The position numbers and the translations under genes are program-made. The notes under the pieces are model-generated. The model did no database searches, was not told where the DNA came from, and was given only the letters and a program-made list of their open reading frames with translations. From Lingula anatina (lineage: Eukaryota > Brachiopoda > Lingulata > Lingulida > Lingulidae): a stretch of DNA of 64,000 nucleotides. This document shows, in pieces, positions 1 to 44,480 of the stretch. Positions within the stretch are counted from its first letter, which is position 1. Each line of letters begins with the position of its first letter. The stretch lies in contig NW_019775891.1 in the NCBI RefSeq assembly GCF_001039355.2, positions 71,209 through 135,208 on the forward strand. Reading direction: 5' to 3'.

Positions 1-19
1 TGAAAACACTTTCAAACAG

Positions 20-32640
<32,621 letters not shown>

Positions 32641-34066
32641 TTGTGGGTGTTATCCATTTTGCCTAGATTAAAATGTTTTTAAAGGGAAAGGGGGTGAAAA
32701 AAAGCGAGCCTTTTTGTATCTTTATATTTGCCTTAAATTGACATGAATTGCTTGATACATTTATACAGCAATGTGCAGCTTAACCTGATATCAGAGTAGA
32801 AAGACTTCTTTACTGTTATTATTTTCATCTCAGTCGTAATTAGAAAAATTCCTTATGACTTTTGTGTCAGATAATTGTGTACCTTTTCAAAACTGATTAA
32901 CTAGTAGAAATACTTAACATCATCAGTTGGAAATATGAAATAATAGCAGTAGTCCAATGGAATGGAAGTACAGCTTAGCCTATTAAGCAGAAGAGAATTA
33001 TGTATTTGTATTGAATGAAAGTAGATAAAGCAGGTACTTTTTAAGATTCAGAAAGTGTATTCAGGCATGTGTTATGAAACTTGTACACAGTGTTTATATG
33101 GTATGTAAATATATATAAATGCAGATGTCCAGTTCATTTGTGATATGCTTGTAAATAGTCAACTGATCTCAGATAATTGGAATAGAAATCACATTTCACA
33201 AGTTATCACCCGGAGTGAATGTGGATTGGTTGGATGTGATTTATATTATTGAGCAAACAGCAAGTATTGTATTATTTATTGCACTTAATTGATGGGTAAA
33301 ATTGATTTTGTGTTAAATTAATTTGCCCTAATGTCATGACTAGAGGCGGACTTTTTATTTTGAATGTAGATGCTAGAGTTAGATACAACATTGACCTGCG
33401 TAAGTGTAATAATGTTATATGTACATGACATTTTAAATTTAAGAATGAATGATCTGTAGCAAGTTTGTTTTGATGTTTGTAAGTGATTTTTATAGCTTCA
33501 TTTAATTGAGATTGGTGAAGATGGCATGAAGTCTTCTATGTTGAGGTTGAAGTATGAATCCTATCATTTCTTTATATCAAGCTGCTTTAGAAGTTTTTGT
33601 AAATGTGTACATAATTTGCAACAATTTTCTGTGAATATAAACAAATACAAAAATTAGAAATTGTTGCTTGATTCATTTTTTCAGTACTATGAGGGAAGGT
33701 GGTAAAAATTTCAAGTATTCCCATTACTATTCCCCGTGGGTCCTTTAGTTTTGATGCATTCACTAATATTTTTAAATATTAAAATATAACAAAGGTACCA
33801 AATATTAAGTATTTGGAATCACTGTTTTTGGTCTAGTATTATGCTTTTTTTTTCTTTTCTGTTCACCAGTAGAGGGAGATGGGAATTACTGACAACTTTG
33901 GCAATACTCGGCCTCGTAGCAATTGGCTCTCTGGCCTGAAAAGAAAGGGGAAACAAAAAATGGGATGTACTGGATTTTCAAATATCTTGGGACCATATTT
34001 TTTATATGAAAGAGAAACTTAATAACATATTGTTAGATCTTTTTTCCTTTTTAATATGCTAATAAA
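32641..34066 (+). other. Probable CEP350 3' UTR
   Basis: Non-coding AT-rich sequence after the CEP350 stop (TGA at 32638-32640). The first good AATAAA on this strand is at 34061-34066. That would give a UTR of about 1.4 kb, ending before the convergent gene's own candidate signal (TTTATT at 34306-34311 on this strand). Confidence 0.45.
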
Positions 34067-34350
34067 AAAATTTTAAGGCACCACAGCATTGGTATCTTTT
34101 CCTTTGGACTGCAGTGGAAGGAGGATAGCAGTTGAACAACTTTACTTAGGTTTCTTATAAAAAGACATTCTCTTATCGTTCTTACTTTATTTTCTTGTTA
34201 TAATAAAAAGGTTTTATGTTTCTAAGTTTTTTATAAGGACGTTCCCTGACTTGGGTAGATGGGATATAACAACACCAAATCTATGAAGCTCCAATAGCAA
34301 GGCCGTTTATTTCTGAAGTCGATGCAAAACAAGAGTTTAAGTGTCCTGCT

Positions 34351-34512
34351 CAGAGGCGGATTTAGGCCGTCTTCTTGACCTTCCAGGAGATGATCAGATT
34401 TTCAAGTTTTCATTGACGGGTATCTAATTTTTTTCTGTCGGAAGACTGTCAAAAATGGAGGATGGACCATCAAAAGGAAGACTGTCAGAAAATAACTCTG
34501 GAGCCGCCCCTG
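34351..34512. mobile_element. Non-autonomous DNA transposon, CAGxGGCGG family
   Basis: Starts CAGAGGCGGATTTAGG and ends GAGCCGCCCCTG (inverted), flanked on both sides by CTGCT, a likely 5-base target duplication. No coding capacity. Same termini as the element at 57596-57842. The CAG...CTG ends are typical of hAT-like elements, some of which make 5-base duplications. It sits in the spacer between the CEP350 and Roc-COR-caspase 3' ends. Confidence 0.6.
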
Positions 34513-34588
34513 CTGCTTGTCACCGTGTCCAAAACTCTTATCCAAACTTCTCTTTACCCAAAGTTTTTTTAAAGGTTTTTTTATTACT

Positions 34589-36418
34589 CTATTTATACTG
34601 TTTCAACTCCCCATCCTGCATATAGTATCCAGGACAAAAAAACAGTTTTTTTCTCAGAGTGTTCAACTGTATGTTAGAAACTTGACTCCGCCCACCAGAA
34701 GTCATGCTGGCGACCTCATTGTTAACCTGTGGAAAAGAAAATGTGTTTAATGAACAAAATTGTCCTGTTCTGCAAAGGCTACCTCATTATTACTGTTTCT
34801 TTGCTGAAAAGCCAAATCGGACTTGACTTATAATTGCATTTGAATAATTGTTACTAGTGACTAGTTATTCCATATGTAGTGACAACTTCTGAGTTAAAAA
34901 CATTTTCATTCATATACCAAAGTCAACATGGATGCCAGGTCTTCCTCGCATGCCTTGGCTGAGAATACTTTCACGAGACTTTTGACGAATCTGGTACCCG
35001 TTTCAGTGGACCGCCATGACACTTTGCCTATAAGGATAATTTATTACTCTGTATTATTATATCCAATATGATTGGTAATATAAAGAATTACCAGAATCCA
35101 CGTTCATATTGAAATATAAGAATTCTTTTAGGGGAATAAATCAAGCCCAGTGGTTATCTTAGAGTATGCGCCTCATTCATTAGCAGCTTTTCTAAATGTA
35201 AACCTGCAGTTATGTAAGTTTTTTTAGTATTTGAAAATAGCACTACTACACCAGAGCCTAACCCATGCTTATCATAGTGGTGCTACTAACTATACTTTCT
35301 TCTCACCTGGGGTGGTGGCCGTTGCCAGTATCATGTCAGCATCATCTGGTGGATCTCCGCTGGCGCCAGAAACTGAGGGAGCATTCAATCTGGTGGACTG
35401 AGATGAGCCTTGTGCTTCATCTTCGGGTGAGCCGCTGGCACTCTGGTCTGTTCATAAAAAAAAGCTAGCTTTCATTTCTTATGAAAGAAAAATAGTTTTT
35501 AAGCGCTTTACCCTGACAGACGGGTAGGCCAACGTACATACAGAAACACTCATACAATACGAACAAAATAGAAACAAAAACATCTCTGGTACAGGTAATT
35601 CACTGGTTTATAAAACAAAAATATATACCAGTTATAATAATTATAATCACATCTCAACACTTGATTATTTCTTTTTTTTTATTTATTGGGGGGGGGGGGG
35701 CGTCCTTTATTGGTGTACTATCCAATAAGGGTGGAAGTATATGTATATTTCAACGTAACTGGAAACCCAGGCTGTTGTTGCCAGTTGTACATTAGCATAA
35801 AAACTTTTCTTCCAAGGGTGATGTTTACATTTCTACTCACCGCTTTGGCATGCGGAAATAAAAAACATCTTCGGTTTTCCCTTCAAGGACGGGCAATTAG
35901 TGGTGGTGAATGGCTGTCGTATTTGATCATATGTAATGTGTGCGCCATCCGAACCAATAACTGTGTTCTTAGACCCATGGCTCAGTATCACCATTATAAA
36001 AGAAGAATACTTCCCATGGTCGTATTGGCCTTCGTCCAAGGCAATTTTATTTATTTTCTGGAAAATAGACCATCATTCATTCAATGTTTTTAACCTTCCT
36101 CAAATGCTGTTACCAGACTAAAATCATTGATCTGTCAAATGTAATTTCAAATAGAGTTGAATTTAGGTATATAAGCCAGTGTTTGTCATATAAGGCACAA
36201 AGTAGAAATTTACACATGAGAAGCATATTTCTTACCCAAGCTGGTCGATTTGTATATGTTGTAACAAGGTAATGTAGTTTTTCGAACAGTTTAGTCAAAC
36301 GTTGTACATCTATCTCTGTTCCGTATCTATCTTCATACTTGGGGTTATCATCAGTGTAAAAGTTGACATTGTTTATAATCACAGCCCTTCCTCTATTCTC
36401 TGTTAAACAGTCATAGAC
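34589..36418 (-). other. Caspase (C14) domain exons
   Basis: Five exons encode a full caspase. The p20 part has RGRAVIINNVNF, then RYGTEIDV (P1-pocket Arg and Gly-Thr), ILSHGS (catalytic His1143) and FISACQSD (catalytic Cys1186; the usual QACxG pentapeptide reads SACQS). An acidic Ser/Gly-rich linker follows, suitable for cleavage, then the p10 part: DADMILATATTPG, VSWRSTETG and a Val-Asn...LRKKLFF end just before the stop. The usual substrate-pocket residues are present, so activity is likely. No CARD or DED lies next to it; the sequence between COR and caspase (exons 36676-37372) is an acidic linker. Confidence 0.93.
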
Positions 36419-39400
36419 CTATACAGTGTAAATAATAGAAATATATGATAATATCATTGTCTCATTTTGCCACGTATGCATTGAAATAACAATATCGTTC
36501 AGTATACAATATGCACAACTGAAATACAAATGACTTTGCTGTAGTGACATTTCACACGTTTGTCCATAACAGGCAAGTTAAAATGCATGTTAATTCTAAA
36601 TGTTGTAATCATAAAGTGTTCTTTATTTTCACGATAGGTATGACGAAAATTACATAATAAATGTTGTAACCTCACCGTTAGGCTATCAAAAGTCAATACG
36701 TCTTCTTTGCAAGGTGGAACTTCAACTTCTTCACATTCTTCCAATCCTTCACGACATGCAATAAATGGTTATGTATCTAAATTTCCTTTTCGGTTCAGTA
36801 TGAAAGAACCATTAAAGCTGCAATTTTCTGTATTTTGTTGTTATGCATGGGTGTACCTATTTTAGCTAGATTGTATACATTGGCAAAAATAACAATGCAT
36901 TTATTAAGAGTGCTCATTCACTTTTCATAACCCGTGACAAAAATTATATACCTATACATGTGTAAGGGGTGGATGAGCCTTTCACAGGTGCAGCTTTTAA
37001 TGTAGCCTGATTTTTACTTTCTTGTTCCTTTTCTTCTAAATAGGAAATATGCATTTGAAATGGTATCTTTTTGTATTATTAACAACGAGGCACAAATTTT
37101 ACCTTTAGGAATATGCAGAAAACTAAATTGAATAAGCCTTTTATCAAACATATCAATTAAGTTACATCATTGGCGGATTTAAGGGGTTGTCAGGGGGATC
37201 CTGACACCCCCCACCCCCCCCCAATGGTTCCCTCTTGAAATTAGAAATTTGACTAGCTGAATCATAGTTCTAAACGATACCAAATGGCACCAGTCGCCCT
37301 CTAAAATACCAAAAAATTTCAGGGCCATTCAGCGGGCCCCGAACGCTTACCTTTCTTTGGAAACACCTGACACTGAAAAATTAAAAAAATGTTCATTTAT
37401 ATATTTTTAATAACAGCTAATGAAGCATACATGTTTCACATTATTAATCATTTATTACATGTTGATTTTAAAGATACATCTTTTAGATATTTTAATATTA
37501 AAATATGAAAAAAATTCCATTCGTTTACATACTTGTTCATAAACTGATATAAACCTAAAATTGAAATAAAATGAAAAAAAAACATACTTTTTCATCTTCT
37601 CTCTGAAACCAAATCGAGTAAAGACTCGTATTGACCGTCTGTCTTTGTCCTTGATAAATTAAGTAACCTTGTTGGAGTACATTGTCTTCATCTATGGGTA
37701 CGAAAACACTTTCCCCAGACGAATTTAGCTCAATCACGAAGTCCCATTCCAGATGAGGGTAGTGCTTACGTCTAAGCCCTTCAAATTTTTGTACAACAAT
37801 GTTCCTAGCATACAGAGCTGATTTGCAGGGCGTATATAATTTCTCGCCGGGGGACAATGTCCCTACTTTCAGTTTAATTCTATATTCGTCATACTTCATC
37901 TCAAGCACGTGGGCCGAGGCTCTTCCTGTGGCACTGTTGGAATTTGGTGCTTGAATCCGGAAGCATGCATAATCGCCAAATAGAAGGTTACTTTGGAGAA
38001 ACATTTTTTTATGCATACCCACGAGAAGACGGAGGAATAGTCCTTGGGGTATGAAGTCATACTTGGACTGAATATAAATGGGCTTGATAACAGCGTTATC
38101 GGCGAGAATGAAATCCTTCGGTTCGGCTACCTTAAGAAGACTTGGGATCAAAAACAGTCTCTCCCCCAGAGCACATGGAGGCGCAAGGTCTAGATTTCTG
38201 GGTGTGTACAGATAGGCAAGATCATAACGCTGCATTAGTTTAAGCAACAGGTTCTTATTCTCCAGTAGTCTGTCGTCATTTTTCCAAGCAAGGTTCACGA
38301 ACTTCTCTCTCAGTATAGCCTTTTCTTTCAAATAAGATTTTGTCTGAGAATGACGCTTAATGTATTCGCAATGTGGTAGAGTGAGTACAGTTTTGATGGC
38401 GTTGAACAGCCACTGCGGGTCCAAAATGACTATAGCCCCCAACTTTCCATGATCATAAAATGGGAACACACCGATTTCATGAAAATAGGACAAACAAATG
38501 TACAGTTCGTCTTTGCTGATATTATACTTTTTGGCATGGCTTTCAGCTTCACTAAAATGCACATATGGACATTCCTTGGATATGGTACGCAACTTTTCTT
38601 CGAGAAGCACCCAGCGAATTGGTCTTTTTTTACCCCAATATGTCTGTTGTTTAGCTATCTCCTCTATAGCTTGTCTAATATCCTGTAAGGCGGGATCGTC
38701 CATATCAGTGTTGTCGACCGCAAAGAAGACTCCGTGTATTTGATCGTAATGTGGTTTTGTTTCAAGATACTTGCGGATTTCATTTAAGCGCTCATCTTTT
38801 GTAGATTGGGTAACCTTGAATCAATAAAAATAAAGATGGGAAATTAAAATATCTTATTTAAAAAAGATGCTGGTAGTCTTTGTTTGAAAGAAAATGGCCC
38901 AGATTATTGTAAAATGTATTGATGGATTGTGGTAATGATAGAAATCTCAGTCAGCGAACAAACATTATTCCTTGATGCCATGTTTCATGTTCTGAATGGG
39001 TCTATGAAATTTTGTGGCACACTGGAATTGAGGAGATTGAAAACACGCGCAGCATTAATTTTCACAGAAATGACCATTTGTAAATACACTAATTAAATGT
39101 ACATGTAAGTGTATGACGTTTCAAAAGAGGCGTGTTTTTTAATTTTGTGTAAAAGTTTTTATCCATGATATTTATGCAATGGGTATTTTGTTTGTAATGT
39201 ATTTTTATTCAAGTCGATCTCTTATCAAACTGTCCGAAACATTCTACAGCATTTATCAAGAGTGCGCATGCATGTTGCTTAAAACAATTATATATGAAAT
39301 ATTTTATACAACTGTTCATAGTCAACTACCTTGTCTTTATGAGTTCCAACTATGATGATAGAAGGACAAAGTCTGTCATTATCTTTTGCTTCTTCAGGGA

Positions 39401-42400
39401 GACTCCCCTTACCAACAGAATTTTGATGGATTGACCTCATCCAGAATTCCAGAAAACCTTAAATAGAAAGATATAACGTAAGCACATTAAAAGCGAGTTT
39501 AATACTCATGCAAACAGATGCAATATCAATGGAGGATTTACCCATATTCTCATTACATATTCAATTCCTATTTTCATACTGTGAATTTTATAATGAGTGC
39601 CAATAAATATCATCCATCATATCTTAAAACCAAACTTCCCTCAGATAATCATATGCCCCAAAAGAAGCAAAATAAATAGATTTTACAAGACTATCCTCAT
39701 CCCATACCAAAAAGTTCATGACCACTTCAACTACAAACGTAATCAGGTCGGTACGCATAGTTTCACTGGTAAAGTTATCTTTAAAAAGGTTACAGAAGTT
39801 AAAAATTACCACCAAGGGTCCGTGGAACCCCTACCACAGCTCGGTCCTTGCCACACATACCCGTTTCCTCAATATTCATTGGCTGGTCAAGCCCCTTGGT
39901 CAAGTCAACGACCAGTAAATAAATAGCCCTACCAGTGAGGATTATTTGGTTGATACTGCAGTTGACATGCTGACCACCCAAATCCCAAACTGATAATCTG
40001 ATCGTGTCTTTTTCGGTACCGGAAACGTGGCTGCTGCCACCCTCTCTTAGACTAAACCAGTTGCTTAGCATCCAGTTGGAGCATGGTTTAGAGTTTATTT
40101 TCGACTTGTATTGTTCATACACCACTGCATAAACGTCATCTAGAAAACATACGTAGATAAATTTGTGATTAGCCTCCCAAAGTTTCAACAGTAGGCCCTA
40201 CTAGTGTTGACAGTAAACCTACCCTGCTCAACATGCAACCTCGGTCTATAATTTGAACAGAATAGGAAGCCATAGAATAACATATTATTATCATCAGTAT
40301 TATGGAGCCATGTTACTAGAACTGCTTGTAATTAAAACTTCTAAAACGCCTTTGATCTAAAACATGTGCTTGTGTTATTGGATATTACTAAATATTGAAC
40401 TTGATAAACTTTATCAGAATTTCCCTACCATCAGCGATACCGTCTTCCAGCTTATTACAGTCCTCACGGTCTACTTGGATACTTGATTCATCCGCCACCT
40501 CCGGCACTTTTAGCAATATATATTGTATGAAGGTATAATAATAATAATCAGATCTTATTGTTAGATTGTTTCATGGAAAATCTATATTACGGGACTAAAG
40601 ATTCTTAGTAGCTATATAGTGTAGACCTACCCTCTACCAGGGCGACAGATAGATTTTTACAGATATTCACAGATAGATAGATAGATAGATAGACGTCATT
40701 TTAGGTCTGACCGTCTATCTATCAAGAGACAAATCTGTGAATATCTGTAAAAAAATCTATCTGTCGCCCTGGTAGAGGGAAGTGTAGACCCATTAATTAT
40801 CAGACATAAATGAAATTAAATCAAGAGGTACCTCCCATTTACCAGGGCCACAGTTTAATTAAGTGCACTTTCTCAACCCCAAAAGTGTCATGAATTAGCC
40901 AGGGACATATCTGTAGATATTGAGTGAAAAATCCAACTATGGTCCTGGTAGAGAGTATTGGAGGCCCATCCTTGATTCTAATACTCCACCTTGGCTTTAA
41001 TCTTTATTTTACTGCGGCAGACAAATACGGTTCTTGTTGGAAAAAATATTTAATATGCGGGATCAAAGATAATTTCAGGGCTTTTCATCTGCTATGTAGT
41101 ATTAGCACTACTTATATACACATTTAAGCGGTTAAAATTTACATGTAGAATAGAATCTGTAAATCTATTAAAGAGAGAGACACAGTGGGAAATCAAAAGA
41201 GGGATTGTAAACAGAGCACATACTTTTCCTTGCAATAGGTGTACTGCAATTTTCACACACTTTCAAACCTGGCTCAACCACAGTCGGGCACTTGGGACAA
41301 ATCAATATTTCTTCCCATTCAGTTGCCACTGCAATGATCAGAAGTTTAAAGTAATCAAGCTATACATACTGTGGGATGATATTGTTAAACGTAGGCCTAC
41401 ATAAAAATTATTTCAGCCCTTCGAACGCAATACTACATCACAGGGCAGTGTTCTATTGTTAAAAAAAGCAAACATCGCATATACGAAAATTATATTCCAT
41501 GGTAGCCGCGACAGGGCGCATGAACAACCCGCAGCTCAGCACAGTAGAGCCTATGCTAAAATTTCAGCGGCACTGTAGAGAGAGAACAAAATAATGCTCA
41601 TCGTTCAAAAGCAATCTTATCGTAAATCATTTCGCTTTAGCGCTGAGATTATATTTATTTACCAGTAAACGCTTATAAAGTTACCTTTCTCTTTCGCCTC
41701 AACAGAAATCATTTTTTTCGCAACCAACCTAGCTTGTGTGACTGCGTGTTCTTCCTCTGTTATCCAACCGTAATATGGTGCATAGAATTAGAACAAAATA
41801 AAGTCAAGAAGATTAGCGCGTTCTCGAAAAATTTTTCTAAAGCTAAAACCGTCAATTATGAAATGTCTCAAATAATTTTGACTACACAAAAGTATAGGGC
41901 ATGCACGAATGTTCTACATAATGTTAAAAACCAGGATTAACATCAGCTCTCTGCTGGACACTCGGAAGATAGAAAAAACCAAACGTTAAGTAAGCACTTG
42001 GCGAGTCTAATATCCTTATATCTGAAGAAGTGATCGTGGCTGCAAAAGAAAATCACAAAACATGTTTCTAAATAAATAAAGTAAAAAAAATAAATCTTAG
42101 TTACACTCGCCAATTAATGCTCGACAGGCGTATTATCATAAGAAATACACTACTTCTAATGAAAGAAAGCACCTGATTTAGCTTTCCAAGTTACTGCAGA
42201 TTCTTCATTGATGACGCAAGCGCCGAAGTTGACCACAACTCCATTGGTGTTTTTGTCTCCCTCCGGATCATACTGCTGACCAAAAAGTTGTCTTATAATA
42301 TGTGTTTTGCCAACTTTCGGAGGACCAACGACCATTAGTCTGATTTGTTTCTCCTTTCTCGTGCCCTTTAAAAGTAGCTGCTTAAAACACTTCTCTGCGG

Positions 42401-44132
42401 TCTCTGCAAAAAACAAAAAAAATGATAGCCAATTGTATATTCATATACGACAGGACAAGAGTATAAAATTCTTAGCTGCTGCATAGAATAAATCACACAA
42501 TATTAAGATATAGAGAAAATGAAGCTAAAACCTTCTTTGCGAACTAATACAACGGGGGAGACTCTACCGTAATGGTCGACAAGCTTGACTATTACTCTCC
42601 TACCACGGATAGCTAATTAAGCTTAACTGCTTCAGACATATGTATACCCGCAAAATTTGGAAAAATATTATAGTTACAACGCTTGCCATTGGAAAACTTA
42701 AAACATAGAATGCTGTGAAATTTATTTTAATATATATATCAAGTTCAATTAAAGTTTGATGTACCATCAGAAGACGAAACTGGAGGTGGCTGGTACGAAG
42801 TGGAATCAGCAGGCAACTGGGCACTTCTTTCCTGGCAACAATCTGCATGATTCACCAATTCCGCCATGTCCAATTCCGCCATGTCGACTTCAAGCACAGG
42901 TTTAATTTCTTAAATGAAAGGAAAACGACTTTCACTATATACATCAATTAAGCGCATAAACAGCAGTAAACGGTGTTAGTATTTTCTTTACAACTTCTTA
43001 AACATTCAGATTTAATGTGCAGTAATTTTGCATTCCTATTTTAATATAAAAATAATCATAGTAAAATCCGGCACGACATCAACTTTGATGTATTATTACC
43101 AGCATTAAGACGTGTTGCTCCTGTTGCCAGTTCCACGGTGAAATCTGAGTGTGACCACAGATCAGACTTAACTTTGGACAGGACAGCGGTGAAATGGGCC
43201 ACTTCTGCTTCCTGGTCACTAGGGGCATGTACAACCACACCGCATAAAACGCTGTTTACTGCAACAATACTGCCGCAGTCGTGTTCTGTGAAATGAGCCG
43301 TAGAAGCGCAGGAGACGTTAAAAAATCTATCGTGGTGTTGTGTCACTTTTGCCGTCACGACGTTATCTTGTTTCATCACATTCACTATGCTACCAACTGG
43401 AAGTTTTCGTCGTACGCCGCCCCATCCTCCTGCCAAGGCCTCCGTAACGTTACCAAACCACAGCCCTGCATCCAAGATATCCAGAAAGGAATCGGTAAGA
43501 CTTATAACGGTCCACTCAGCACATCTGCCGGTAACAACACCAATATCGATGTCTCTCTCTTGGTGCCGAATAAAACAACGCTGGCCAATTGACCAGTGGC
43601 TGCATGTGATTCCGACAACCTGCATCACCATGCCATATTTTTTCACCTCCAGACAGCAGCCGAGTGTCCTCTGATCATTGCGACCTCCAACCTTTTGAGT
43701 TTGGCCCTGGACGGTGACACTGTGTTGCTGGTCAGTCCACACCCTCACGCCCTCTGCTGCACGTGTTTCAGCGCCAGCTTAAATCAATAGCAAGCATTTG
43801 CTCAAGTAATCTTGATTTATAGACGGCAAAATATTAATGAGCATTAAATGAAAACGGAAGCGACAAACACTATGCCATCCCTTACTATGCGTTCAAAATT
43901 TATTGACGCATCAATAAACTAGGGAAGCTTTTTCCTTTTCTGAAGATCCATGTCTGTCAAAAGAAAAATGAAAAAGATGTACATGTGTAAATACTGTCTG
44001 GTGTTCGTTAAGAAGGTTCAGAGAATACATAAATAAATACAATTTATCCTAACATACAGTGGTGAAGTAATACCCCCCCCCCAAAAAAAAAACTTATATT
44101 TAATCCCACTTACCTGAGGTGACGAGACTCAT
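34589..44132 (-). CDS. PA-protease-like / Roc-COR GTPase / caspase fusion protein
   Basis: Eighteen exons, 5' to 3' on the minus strand: 44114-44132, 43100-43777, 42765-42908, 42173-42403, 41685-41732, 41224-41328, 40429-40506, 39810-40139, 39330-39457, 37588-38814, 37351-37372, 36952-37035, 36676-36746, 36236-36418, 35841-36057, 35307-35447, 34918-35027, 34589-34726. All splice GT-AG, every phase matches, and the total is 3954 bases (1317 aa). Domains: chymotrypsin-fold segment at about 40-215 (His67, Asp84, Cys174); Roc GTPase with P-loop GPPKVGKT (307-314), G3 DLGG (487-490) and G4 THKD (583-586); zinc-ribbon-like CPKC...CENC insert (384-401); COR domain at about 640-990; caspase at 1056-1317 with RYGTE, His1143, Cys1186 and SWR. 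It is probably a cytosolic GTPase-gated protease in cell death or immunity; that role is inferred. The start ATG is the first in frame, in a 19-base coding exon. A candidate AATAAA lies at 34306-34311. Confidence 0.88.
37171..37346. mobile_element. Truncated CAGxGGCGG-family transposon copy
   Basis: Starts TGGCGGATTTAAGGGG and matches, in reverse orientation, most of the element at 57596-57842. Shared landmarks include GACTAGCTG followed by ATCATAGTTCTAAAC, ACCAAATGGCACC and a C-rich tract. It stops next to the donor side of the 22-base exon 37351-37372, so its outer end is missing. Confidence 0.65.
37588..38814 (-). other. COR domain exon
   Basis: A single 1227-base exon (409 residues, about 588-996). 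It starts with the last part of Roc (FFAVDN near the G5 position), then COR hallmarks: PIRWVLLEEKL, CLSYFHEIGVFPFYD, GAIVILDPQWLFNAIKTVL and, later, GLFLRLLVGM. COR domains dimerise Roc GTPases in ROCO proteins such as LRRK2. No kinase and no leucine-rich repeats are seen in this gene. Confidence 0.9.
40630..40779. mobile_element. Hairpin MITE, CCCTCTACC family
   Basis: Left arm starts CCCTCTACCAGGGCGACAG and right arm is its inverse, ending GGTAGAGGG; arms of about 45 bases differ by two T insertions. The centre holds a (GATA)n run that pairs with CTATCTATC. AGTGTAGACC occurs on both flanks (40618-40627 and 40781-40790), a likely target duplication. It lies in an intron of the Roc-COR-caspase gene. 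Confidence 0.75.
40831..40957. mobile_element. Older relative of the CCCTCTACC MITE
   Basis: Ends read TTTACCAGGGCCACAG and, inverted, CTCTACCAGGACCAT, with ATATCTGTAGATATT inside. The sequence is diverged from the element at 40630-40779 in the same intron. No coding potential. Confidence 0.5.
43100..43777 (-). other. PA-clan (trypsin-fold) protease-like exon
   Basis: One exon encodes residues 7-232. Signature pieces in order: RTLGCCLEV (first barrel strand), VGITCSHW (position of the catalytic His, residue 67), DIDIGVV (Asp84), LPVGSIVNVMK, then FTEHDCGSIVAV followed by CGVVVHAP. The last aligns by eye with the GDSGS...G strand pair of trypsin-like proteases, with Cys174 in place of Ser. 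His-to-Asp spacing is short, so it could be inactive or simply diverged. I read it as a cysteine-type or degenerate PA-clan domain; a structure prediction would decide. Confidence 0.6.
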
Positions 44133-44480
44133 TTTTCTTAAAATTCCTGTTTCACGCTTAAGACTGTCCGCAGCATGTGCCCCCTGTCATATCAAAACAT
44201 TTAATTTGACGTTCAATAAGGGAAATAAAGGGATACGAAATTGAAATAAATCAGCAGTAAATCATATTTCAGACAATTATCTAATCGTTACAATAAGAAG
44301 TGATATAGTATACACGTGTTCTGTGGTATTTGATGTTGAAGAAATAAGTTGAATTTCTCTATGATATCAAGTAGAAGAAATGATTGTGTCACAAAGTCAC
44401 GTGACTGTGGTACACATTCTACTGATGCTTGCCTTTTGCTTTTAGAAGCTGCAATACATCAGTAGTTTGACCCCAAGTGT

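Larger units (their letters stand above)
39330..42403 (-). other. Roc GTPase exons with internal zinc-ribbon-like insert
   Basis: Exon 42173-42403 carries the P-loop and a TNGV switch-I-like motif. Exons 41685-41732, 41224-41328 and 40429-40506 carry an insert including C-x2-C-x10-C-x2-C. Exon 39810-40139 carries WDLGGQ (G3) and exon 39330-39457 carries VGTHKD (G4). P-loop to G3 spans about 173 residues, against roughly 50 in ordinary Roc domains. The three insert exons are all phase 1-1, so removing them would keep the frame. Confidence 0.85.

Noticed and set aside
39624-39809. Open frame continuing past the Roc exon at 39810 as extra coding sequence
   Set aside because: The Roc reading frame hits a stop just after the donor GTAATT; the frame here is a different one and lacks an acceptor in matching phase. 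The next good exon is 39330-39457 with THKD.
43100-43777. MIB/HERC2-type domain at the N-terminus of the Roc-COR-caspase gene
   Set aside because: First impression from the Gly/Trp pattern, but the typical Asp-Trp-Lys-Trp-x-Asp-Gln-Asp core is missing; the order of TLGC, SHW, DIDIGVV and DCGS fits a PA-clan fold better.
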